64,000 bases of DNA from Girardinichthys multiradiatus. Taxonomy: Eukaryota > Chordata > Actinopteri > Cyprinodontiformes > Goodeidae. Shown here piece by piece: positions 54,839-64,000 of this stretch; position 1 is the stretch's first letter; every line of letters begins with the position of its first letter. The stretch lies in assembly GCF_021462225.1 (NCBI RefSeq), contig NC_061797.1, forward strand, positions 2,287,001-2,351,000, written 5' to 3'. Below the pieces are notes generated by a model. That model had not been told where the DNA came from. It did not search any database and was given only the letters and a program-made list of their open reading frames with translations. Both the position numbers and the translations under genes were made by a program.

Positions 54839-57056
54839 AAGACATTTTGGGGGCAAGCAAACATGTCATTTTTTACATCATTCTGTCAGAATATTAATGG
54901 TTATTACTGGTATAATGTAAATGCTGTGTTTTGATATGAGTTTAGTCTTTCAGCTACCATTTTACTGATCAAAGTAAAAAAATGTTTGGTTGACATCTTG
55001 TCCCAATATATAGTTTTTTTTTTACTTTTACACTCAGTCATTAGAAGTAGCAATGCTCATTTCTTGTCAAATATAGATAGTGTGATGTGATCATCAGTTA
55101 TGTAACAAATTCTTCTAACTAGCTATGCTTTCAGCTGCATAAACAAATGTATTTTTTCTTCTAACACAATTCTGTATTGTTAAATAAAATCCAATGACAA
55201 TGTATGTGTGAAATGTGAATTAAATGGCAGTACGAGTACAGCAAAAAGGATATTATAAAATTTGTAAACCTGCCTTCCATTAAATATAAACATCACTGTT
55301 TTGTTGCCAGGCATTTGTGAAGTATAAACTCACTAGCTATCCGTTGCATTCTGTTGCCAACTTTTTTTCTTACTATTCATGACTGGCAATCCAGATCGAT
55401 ATTTGTAAGCCTTGTGTGTATAAGCAAATTACCCATGCATTAACTCGGGGAGGAGGGGCAAGTTCAGCCCTCGAGAGCTACTGTCCTTCATCTTTTAGGT
55501 GGATCCCTTCTCCATCATACCTGAATAAAATGAATAGCTTGTTATCAAGCCTCTTCAGGGCTTCCCTGCACCTATGTGACAAAACAGTGCCCAAAAGAAG
55601 TTCCAAGTTATTGTCCCATTAAGTCTGAAACCATTTGCAATTATCAAATGTGTATCTAACTTTTTCTAATGACATGTTAAAGACAAATAAATGGCATTCA
55701 GCACTGTTACTGAGTTCTTTTGAATTCTGATTCCATTCTCTTCATTTTCTCACAATACATGATTTACCTTAGGGTTATTCATTATCCTGTAAAGTTAAAT
55801 ATTTCTCAATTAAATTAGCTGATCACAGTCTTTAATTTGGTCGATGAAAGCCAAGCCACATGTTAAATTTTTCTTTCATTTACAGCCAACACATATTAAA
55901 AGCCGGAGGTAAGGGGATAGATTTGACGCCTGTTCAAATGGATAAGGAGCTAGATCAACATATTAAAAACCATGATAGAATTTTATTTTAAAGTAACATT
56001 TATTAGCAAAATTTTACAAGAAACATTTTCTTGCTAATCCCAACAACGTGGCCATTAGAATGAGCCAACCTTTAAAAACAGAAACTAGATCTAATACAAC
56101 CCTGTGTTATACATCAGTGACAGTGTAAAACATTAACACTATTGCTCTTGTGGTATCAAAAATAACAAGTCATCTAGGGTGTAGAGATAAAACAAGTGCT
56201 AATTGTTGAGGAAATGCAGAAACAAAAATTGGATATCTTCTGTTCACCGAGCACTGCACTGCATTGTATACTTTCTATTTATAACATTAGAAACCAGTAC
56301 ATTTCTTCAAAACAGACTGAATCCATTATGCAGTGGATTATTGGTGTATGAGAAACACACATGCTTAGAATCAATATGACATTTAGAAAATACTGGAAAA
56401 TATATAAATATATTTTCTGTAACTTTCAATTGTACTTTAACAGCAAATACTAAAAATTGAAACCTCAGCTTAACTTAGCTAACAATTGCATAAACTGTAA
56501 AGAAACATACTGTCAGACATGACTAATTCAAATATGTAAAATTGTACAGATAACATTTACAATGTAACAATGTTTGAGTTTTATCCAGACCCAATAATAA
56601 AATATCTGGATTAATTAAGTCTGACTCCTTACTTACAAGAGTATTTGATTTAGCTAAACTGCTACAAAACATGAGGCACTAAAGAAGCTTAAAAAAGAAG
56701 CTTCATTACATTTTCTTTAGATCTCTTGAAATAATTTTTCCTGTTGCTGCTACAGGTTTCTTTCATGCAGCAGGAGAACTCAGATCTGGTGAAGACAGCT
56801 CTGGATATAGTAATAAACAGTGTAAAACTCATTCTTTTTTTTTACCACTTCATTGTGTCGTGTGAAACTAGGAATGATAAAAGAAACTGGAATAATTGCA
56901 GTCAAAACTGGTCTTCTGACATAAATGGACAATTACTCAGATTTGTTTTAAACAGGCGTAATTTTCATAAGTTCAAAATACATATTCTTTATGTCTCTTT
57001 GCAGCTCTGCTCTAGTCTGCATGAACCATTCAAATGTAGTGGATTGCAGTAGCTGT
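54839..57056. other. Transposon interior between the two convergent genes
   Basis: AT-rich, presumably the 3' UTRs of both genes. Near 55440-55540 a piece of a common fish repeat (minus-strand ctctcgagggctgaacttgc) is embedded. No third gene is recognised. Confidence 0.6.
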
Positions 57057-59999
57057 CTAAACAATGTCCATTACCCAGACATTACTTTCAAGAACGGCAT
57101 TAAATTCAGAACGGAAGTCTGGGAAATTTTCATAGTTGTCAGCTATTTGCAGAATACTTCCACATGTGTGACCCACTGGTCTTCTTGTGAATGCCGTCAT
57201 ATCTTGAAATTCCACAAAAATACTGTTTGTTACTATAAGATCAGATCCAGTGCAGAATCGCATACATTTCTGAAGTTTAATGTCATCCAGCTCTCTGATG
57301 AATCTTTTGAGATGATTTCCCACATCTTTTTGCTTTGGAGACAAATCCTCAGCAAATTTCAGCAGTTGGCAGACTTTTTTTGATGTTGGTTGCAGGTCTG
57401 AGAACAACTTGATCAGTGCCTCTGGACTGAGGGAAATATGTGGATAGATGATCTCTCTCCAGCAGTCAATGACAAACATTGGTTTTTGGACAAGCTCTTT
57501 GTGTGCTATTTCATCAAGGATTGTAGGAAGAGACTCGGCAGTTATTCTTTTTCTACAGCCATAACTGTCAAGAACCTCCACAAGATCATCTTGGTCAACA
57601 GCAGAAAAATTCTTGACTGCTTCCCTCAAAACCTCACATTCTTGGCTGCTGACAAACTGTAGAAAATGTGCTTTAAGATCGCTGTAAACGCTACTGAAAA
57701 GCACTTGTTCAAGAAAAGGGATTGCAAGTTTATTTGGAAAATACTGACAGTCTTGGTAACCTTTCAAAAGTATTCGTCCAACTGCCTTCCATTTTTCAGC
57801 AGGAAAATCATGGCGAATGAAGGGCACTTTAACTGTTGTACCGAGGGTGCATCGCTCATAGAATTCATTCCAGAAGCAGGTGAGAACATCTCTTAGTATC
57901 CCTGAGCCACTGCCTGCTTCTTCTGTGTTGTCTGGAAGTATGCGCTTCACATTCAGTGTTTTTCTCATAATATCTGAATCAGAGAAAGCAGTAATAATGT
58001 CATGTAAAGTGTTAGTATGATGTACAGTGATTGTTATTGCATCATCTGGATTAGCTAAACTGAGGGGTACAAGAAAACCCTCATAGATTAATGTGTCTTC
58101 TGTATCTTCCTCAGCATTAAGAATGGGACCAAAAGTAATTTCTGAATCATCTGAAGGTTCTAAACCAGGGTGGGCATCAACAGAAGAACTCCTGACTTCC
58201 CACGTTTGCAATGGATTAATTTCACTGCTACTGCTTTCCAAGACAAATATGACTTCGGATGTCTCGCTGTCATCTTCTTCAGGAACTTTTGGCTTTGTTG
58301 CAATGTAGAAGCGTAACATTGTCAGCCTCGCTGCTTCATACATATTGCCAATCGTCAGGCAGGTGTCATCAGTAAGGTGGTTCTGTTTAAAGTCCCAAAC
58401 CTCAAACTCAAAATCTGTCTCAGGACCCTTAGGAGACATGCCATCAGGAAAAAAAAGTTTCTTTCCTTCATGAAGAATATCTTTTAATTCAGAATCGGTG
58501 GCCATTTGAATTTTTCTAGTCCCACCTCCCTGTTTCGCTCTCACCTGTTTGGTTATTTTTCCATCAGTATGTATCCTTTGGACTTTCCTTTTTGGTTTTC
58601 ATTTTCTCACGAAGCTTCTGCAGAAGACCCTGTTTTCTTTTTGAGAGTGGTTGTTTGCTTTTGCAGAAATTGAAGAGGGCAATTCGGTCTCCATAGGAAG
58701 GGATGTAATTTGCCAGAGTTGCGTCATCCATCAGCGCTATGACATCCCAATCAATCTGCACAAAAACAGACAGAAAACACAATTACTTTTTTTCAAAGTC
58801 TTCCCTGCAAATCAGTGTTAAGATCACCCTTATGCCAATAGGAAAATACTGACTTTAAATAGCATAAAAGCTATATACTGTTTTAGGGAGACATACAATG
58901 GTGAAAGAAGGAGCTAAAGCATAGCCTTTCAGTAAATGGACCATCCTCTACTTTATTTTAAAATGAAAGGATTGGATTGATTATCATGTCGGTACAATAA
59001 CACCGATTCATTAATATACAGTCTAATAAAGGGTATTACACATAGAACACACAATGAAACATTGTATATCATTATTTGGAACAGCAATTGGATCATCCAT
59101 CCATCCATCCATCACATAATTTTACGTTTCCATTGGTTGTGCGAACAACATCACCCTGTGGTCAAAGTTCAAGGCGGCTGTGCTCCCCAACCAGCAATTT
59201 TAGTTTTACTGTTTTATAAGAAACATTAATGAGTGTATTAAGTTTGATTTAGTGAACTGTAGCCCACCATTTCCGCACCTTGGCGATAACTGCACTGACA
59301 ACAATGAGGGTAGCTCAGAGTATAAAATGTAATTTAAGTCTTGAGCTGGCACATAAAACACAGAGCAGGAAAATTATTTTGTGATTCTGACATTTTAACA
59401 AGTTTGTATATTTTTCCGACATTGTACCACTAACATAGCCTATATATAGTTATTTGCACAACATTAGTTGGTGCTAGCGAATGGTTTGAGAGGATCTTTA
59501 GTCAACCACAATCAGAACAACAATCGGGGATCGGCAGCTGTTTATGCAAGCCATCCATTTTCCTGATTAATATATATAAACATGTATTTCACCTTCAATT
59601 TCATTCAAGTTTCTCTCCTCTGCTGTACGAAACGTTACTCAATTGAACGCATCAAATACATTTTTCATGTTGGCAGGTGGTTAGCGTCTATAATTCAACT
59701 ACTGGTTAATTTCCTTGGAAAACATTCAACACAAAGAACAATAAAATAAAACACAACCAACACTTTTGGGATAATTCCAGCAATCAGCAGCTAATAACCC
59801 TATATTCAATGCGTGTGATGTAACATTGTGGAACACGTTTATTCCTCCTAACGATGTAAGCTAACAAACATGCTAACAGCTCGTTCCGTTTTGGACACTA
59901 AACTAACTCTGTTGTTTTACTCACCTTCTGCTCTTCCAATAATGAAATGGCATCTTCAGGAAGCCGTCGGCCACGTAAAAAGTCACTTAAATCTGACAT
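57057..59999 (-). CDS. SAM-domain / HECT-type E3 ubiquitin ligase of the 8.8-kb transposon
   Basis: Exon 1 (59999-59925) and the start of exon 2 (58755 downward) are the TIR-encoded SAM module, identical in layout to the integrase gene. Exon 2 continues without intron to 57057. The uninterrupted 495-codon frame (58544-57057) begins with a conserved VRAKQGGGTRKIQMATDSEL region and an acidic linker. The HECT-like domain follows: GILRDVLTCFWNEFYERCTL, KAVGRILLKGYQDCQYFPNK, FTRRPVGHTCGSILQIADNY and the end VLESNVWVMDIV. Cys461 (57164-57162) in HTC aligns with the catalytic Cys of HECT ligases. The SAM frame stops (TGA ~58570) in a different frame from the HECT ORF, so either a +1 indel or an unseen splice separates them. 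Similar G2E3-like proteins are common in fish genomes. Confidence 0.85.
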
Positions 60000-60243
60000 G
60001 TTCCCCAAGATTGCTGGACGTTCCCCTGCACGACTCACATCTCAGGCGATGAAGCTGGTTGCACCCAGATGCTTCCAGGTGCTCACCTGCATTAAAGTCA
60101 ACATTCTGAGAAAAAAGTCAGAATTCTGAGATTAAAGTCAGAATTCTGAGAAAAATGTCAGAATTCTGAGATTAAAGTTAGAATTCTGAGATTAAAGTCA
60201 GAATTTTATTTTATTTTTTTAGTGGCCCTAATACTCTTCCGTA
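58620..60243 (-). repeat. Right terminal inverted repeat (1624 bp)
   Basis: Inverted copy of 51455-53037, longer by about 40 bp because of extra subterminal 18-bp units. Encodes exon 1 (59999-59925) and the start of exon 2 (58755 onwards) for the HECT gene. Confidence 0.95.
60095..60205. repeat. Subterminal tandem 18-bp repeats, right
   Basis: Five to six units of attctgagattaaagtcaga with variants (gagaaaaaagtcaga, gagaaaaatgtcaga). Counterpart of 51497-51572. Confidence 0.88.
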
Positions 60244-60249
60244 GTATTT
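60244..60249. repeat. Target site duplication GTATTT, right copy
   Basis: Identical to 51449-51454. Confidence 0.92.
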
Positions 60250-61450
60250 GACACTAAATCAGATAAGAAGTCTGACAACTGATCAAAACATTGAGAATAA
60301 GGGCCTGGTGGACAGTACAAAACATCAAACAGAAGTGGTTTTAGTACTTTGCAATTTGGATGAGGAAAAGCAAGGGTTAAATATTCAAAAGAGTAGTAGC
60401 TGTCAATTGGTTCTGGGATTAATCAATAAATCGGGCTGGTTGCTGCTCCTCCTTGCCCAGTATTTCTAGGTATGTGGAAATGTAGACAATTAGGAGTTGA
60501 CTCATTTGTTGTAACATAATCCTCTTGCTGCAGCCAGGTTTCTGTGAGAAAATAAATCAATCTGATTGTCACAAAACAAGTCATTAACTAAGAAAGTCTT
60601 TGGAGAGATCTTATGTTCAATAAGCCACATTTAATTGTTTTTCTTTTCTGTCTGAGTTCTATTTATTTTTGTGAGATTTTCATGGTTTTCTCTTTTTAGA
60701 TTATTTTTTAATCTATTTAATTTTGGCCATGGGCAAGACACTGTCTTAATACGGTAATGAGTGGGTAGCAATACAGAAGCTGCAAAGAGGAGTGTTAAAA
60801 CTATGACCCTGCTTCCTGGTCTGAACACTGGGATGTTGGGAGTTTTGGAGAACTAATAAATTTGGCCAGATTGCTAGAAAGAAGAGCAGCTCCATCCAAA
60901 TTGGGATGGATGCCGTCTCTCCGGATCAGATCAGGTTTTCCCCAAATTGTTTGCCAATTATCAATGTAGCCCAGGTCACTTTCAGGACACCAGCTAGACA
61001 GACAGCGGTCCGACATTTGGCTAACTTACACACTGAAGCAACACTAACTTTGGTGACCTCCGATTGGCGTGAATAACAATCTTCCTGTATTTATGCTTAT
61101 CCTTAGCAAGCAGTTTCAGGTAGGATCAGATGTTGCCTGTTCTGGCTCCTGGCAAACATTTGACTATGGTTGCTGGTGTCTCTAGTGCCACGTTTCTGAT
61201 TATTGAGCAGCCACTTACCAGAGTTGGCTTCTCAGTGGGCGCGACACTGAGTGGGGAAAATCAGTGAGAAACGCAGACGGGTTGGTGGTGACCTGTGGGC
61301 TGGGATCTAGACCTATGGTTTATGCGTACCGTCACCCAGCCGGCCCGAGGTCCAAGCTGCGCGGGCTCTGCTGAAGGACTTGCTACAGGGAGCTGCCCTC
61401 GGTGGCTCCACATTGGCTAGGGGGCCTCAGCTATTTGCCATTTACTTAAG
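60244..61450 (-). pseudogene. L2-like LINE, ORF1 esterase and start of ORF2
   Basis: Minus strand: an SGNH-esterase-like end of ORF1 at about 61016-60810 ([20 protein letters not shown] then [19 protein letters not shown]), then the start of ORF2 with segments matching L2-like endonucleases up to LSDFLSDLVSNT at the insertion border. Stops and frameshifts throughout. The next residues of the endonuclease are found at 51454 downward. Confidence 0.85.
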
Positions 61451-62424
61451 CTATCTGCTCCTCTCCATATGTCCAGAGCATGCTGCACACACACACAATC
61501 TCTCCATTAAGCAGGTATATCTGCATCAAAAAAGTGCGAAATCAAAGAGAAGTGTAACATGTACACCAGGCGCACATACACACACCAACACCCAACTACA
61601 TCCATACATACATGACAATTGGAAGAAATAACCCCTGGGACTGTGCAACAGATTTTTTTTTTTATTACTTCTTTGCATTGAAAAATCCATTGATGATGAA
61701 AAAGCATTGCTGGTTCAAAAACATATGCTGTGATTGAATTAAATTTCAAAATCAGGATCCTGAGCTACAACAGCAACAATAGTATACTATACATTGTTTA
61801 AACTGGAAGATTAGGTTTATTCTTCACATGCTCAAGTCAGCAATCTATATCATGGCTAAATGTACTTATTGTAGGTGCAATATTCAAATTAACACTAATT
61901 AGCGCTGATTAACAGGAAAAACACAAATAATTATTTTATAGAATTAGATATAAAAATCAGACATAAAAGGGTTAATGGCCTTTTACTATTAGCATATAAA
62001 TAACAATACAAGTCATTACAACAGACACATTTAATCCATATGTATATTTTTAATGTTCAGAAAAAAACAAAAATATAATTCTGTAAATTCTTTGAAGATG
62101 ACCAAGAGTAGTAATGTCATTTTTTTAAGCTATCATCCTTTTTTGGAAGGGAACCATGACCTCCAGTCAGTTCTGCTGTCTTTGGTTATTTCACAAGCCA
62201 ATGTGTCCTGCAAAATTGTTTTCTGCACTATTAAGGTCTAGAGATTATCATAGGTCCTTTTTACGTCAAAGTTAAGAATCGAGTCTTTCGTGCCAAGTCC
62301 AAGTCAAGTCTTGCCCCTTTCCGTTCCAAGTCTGAGGGAAATATTTACCATTTATATGTATGACTAAAGTGTGTCTCAAGTCCAAGACTTACACTCAAGT
62401 TCTGATCTCCTCTTTGGTCTTAAT
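61451..62424. other. No gene recognised; 3' UTR of the exon to the right may lie here
   Basis: Contains a CA-rich stretch (61480-61620), a T-run, and a caagtccaagtcaagtctt repeat (62300-62320), a common fish dispersed-repeat motif. Confidence 0.5.
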
Positions 62425-62543
62425 CTATAAGATAAGTCTCTGACCCAGGATCTTGCGGTTGATCTCAGCCAAGGCCACAGAAAAGACAAAGGCCTTTTCA
62501 TCAGAAAGACTGGCATATATGTCCACTTCCTTTTCTTGCTTTT
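62425..62543 (-). CDS. Terminal coding exon of an unidentified host gene
   Basis: After a good acceptor (tttttgtatttacag, ag at 62545-62544) the minus strand reads two bases of a split codon, then [38 protein letters not shown] and a TAG stop (62427-62425). The amino acid text is protein-like, with no repeat signature and no stop until the end. I do not recognise the protein. Upstream exons should lie to the right, beyond or within the last 1.4 kb, where I found none. The gene would be on the same strand as MTFMT. Confidence 0.6.
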
Positions 62544-64000
62544 CTGTAAATACAAAAACACAATACATTAAGATCTTTTTGGCAATAATTAATCATTGGA
62601 TTAATTGGATTTCGATCAGTACAGTGTAGATATTAAGCTTTCCGAAGTTTAAAAACAAATGTGGACTGGAAAACCTGGAGGTAAAAAAAAAGGGTGAGAA
62701 GTGATCACTCAGTCTCTTAAAGCACATATTAAACTCAATGTCCTTGAGCAACATCAGGCACAACAATAAGTATTGGTATGTGACACGAGGCCTAACTTTA
62801 TATGTAGTATCAGTTTCCTACAATGTACAATATACATCCAACTGAATTTATAAATATCATGCACCAGACGGGTAGTATGCTATTTGGGGTTTCTTGGCCA
62901 CCTTCCTCCTGTCCTCAGTACTCAATAATAGAGGAAGGAGTTTCCAGACAAACTGCTAGGGTGCAACAGTGTCTTCATAAAAAACAAATGACCTATTAGA
63001 GTGTTTAAGAGTATCTTTGAAGCCATTGAGTTGTAGAACGGGCAAACTAATCCCGCTATCGATTATTTCTTCATTAAAAATTTAAATTACAAATCTTGGC
63101 TCAGAGTGCAATAAATCCAAACATACTTCATCCTCAGTCAGGGACAATTGAAACCTGGCACAAACAGGGTTTTCGGTGGTACAATTATGCCCAAATGACT
63201 AAATACAGACGTGAATGCACTCTGAACCTTTTAAGGACAGCTTGGCTCAGACCACCTCCAGAGGTGTCCTCCACGTTTATTCACTTGCACACGTCAGGAA
63301 CAGGTTTTGGGCAGAGTAAGCGTATGAAGAACCACAGTGAAGTGTGTTACAGGTTTAATTCTTTGGACGGCAAGCCATCTGGGTAATATGTATGTATTGG
63401 GCCCAGCAATGCGAGGGAACAAGGACTGAAATACACAAAGAACAAGAGACCGGTAAAAACTCTGAATCCCAGAATGCACAGTATTTACGTATTTTCATGA
63501 CAGCTCCCAGAAAAAAGGAGTTTCACACTGGGAATCCCCGTGACATCATTAAGCTACAAAAAACTGTGCACAGTGAGTTCCTCCTCTTTGCTGCAGTCCC
63601 CCAAAGGCTGCATTGTGGTTGTGAATGTCTTGATCTTACTGGCCAATAAACGAATGCATTTTCGAAGACACCTCGGATCCAAGTTAAAGTACAATCTCAT
63701 ATTTGTGTAACCGGTGACTGAACTCCAGCCAAAAAAAGGACTAGCCACCTGAAACTATCTGAGCTTCTATTCTTGAGACTACACGTCGTTTCAAGGCACT
63801 TTACAAAGTCAACTCAATCCAATCATACAGAGTTTGAAGCTGTCAAACAGTGAAGTCAGATTTAGTTTATTATTCAAATTGGTTAAAAAGGTTTTCTATC
63901 TAAGGAAACCTAGCAGATGGCATCGTGTCAGTGACTTGCAGCATTCACCCCTCCTGGCAGAGATTTTTCAATTAAATTTTACACATTTATTTCTCAATAT
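62544..64000. other. No gene confidently recognised
   Basis: Open stretches at 63096-63386 (+) and 63748-63554 (-) lack a domain or clear splice context. Near 63785-63830 a caaggcactttacaaagtca ... ctcaatccaatc motif resembles an L2-like LINE 3' tail in minus orientation. Confidence 0.45.

Larger units (their letters stand above)
51455..60243. mobile_element. 8.8-kb DNA transposon with ~1.6-kb TIRs, integrase and HECT genes
   Basis: Both ends read TACGGAAGAGTATTAGGGCC inward and are flanked by the 6-bp direct repeat GTATTT. The outer ~1.6 kb on each side are inverted copies with very few differences in the stretches I compared. Each TIR carries an upstream region, a first coding exon, an intron and most of a second exon. 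The unique middle carries a DDE integrase (+) and a HECT-type ligase (-) arranged tail to tail. The DDE family, the 6-bp duplication and the long TIRs suggest the IS3EU-type group of eukaryotic transposons, but I could not confirm that. Polintons also make 6-bp duplications, but no Polinton core gene (polB, capsid) is present. Confidence 0.92.

Noticed and set aside
57057..58544. HECT ORF as an ordinary host G2E3-like gene
   Set aside because: Its first exons lie inside a TIR shared with the integrase gene and the whole unit is bounded by a target duplication, so it belongs to the element.
51455..60243. Polinton/Maverick interpretation (6-bp duplication, retroviral-type integrase, long TIRs)
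   Set aside because: No DNA polymerase B, ATPase, protease or capsid genes; termini do not begin with the usual AG; integrase type differs.
63096..63649. Open stretches on both strands near the right edge
   Set aside because: No domain, no matching splice sites in consistent phase with the 62425-62543 exon.

Overview
This looks like a piece of a teleost fish chromosome. Codon-split exons with GT/AG borders form a vertebrate-type nuclear gene, and the rest is almost entirely transposable elements of fish type: Rex1 and Rex3 LINEs, L2-like LINEs, Tc1-like elements, hAT, DIRS-like, Gypsy, BEL/Pao, an endogenous retrovirus, and microsatellites. There is no bacterial-type gene layout. I could not name the species.

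Host gene backbone. From 26362 leftwards to beyond position 1, the minus strand carries the first five coding exons of MTFMT (mitochondrial methionyl-tRNA formyltransferase): 26362-26145, 15508-15311, 2191-2069, 1496-1394 and 1305-1230. All splice phases agree. The remaining exons lie outside the window to the left. Introns 1 (10.6 kb) and 2 (13.1 kb) are filled by nested transposons. Intron 2 holds a hAT gene split by a fold-back repeat and three Tc1-like elements, an L2-like fragment, a repeat-derived Ser/Ala-rich minisatellite ORF and a DIRS-like element. Intron 1 holds two Rex3 copies in opposite orientation, a second Tc1 copy of a family already present in intron 2, and a 0.65-kb inverted repeat.

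Right of MTFMT (26.4-46.4 kb) is a repeat graveyard. In order: a ~154-bp tandem repeat, a Rex1 LINE, a Gypsy-type 3' tail, a GC-rich interspersed repeat with flanking copies, a BEL/Pao fragment, an LTR-element integrase fragment cut by a Tc1 end, an endogenous retrovirus remnant with a primer site fitting tRNA-Tyr, a Gypsy element carrying a complete hAT insertion with 8-bp target duplication, a Tc1 half-element, and Rex1-type pieces. From 46.4 to 50.4 kb I recognise no gene.

The most interesting object is an 8.8-kb DNA transposon at 51455-60243. It sits precisely inside an L2-like LINE, whose endonuclease reading frame resumes on the far side, and is bordered by the 6-bp duplication GTATTT. 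Its terminal inverted repeats are about 1.6 kb long, and each contains an upstream region and two exons encoding a SAM-like domain. Two convergent genes therefore share the same N-terminal module. One continues into a DDE (rve-type) integrase, now broken by a stop and frameshifts. The other continues into a HECT-type E3 ubiquitin ligase with an intact 495-codon ORF and the HTC active-site motif. The far right end contains one convincing but unidentified terminal host exon (62543-62425, minus strand).
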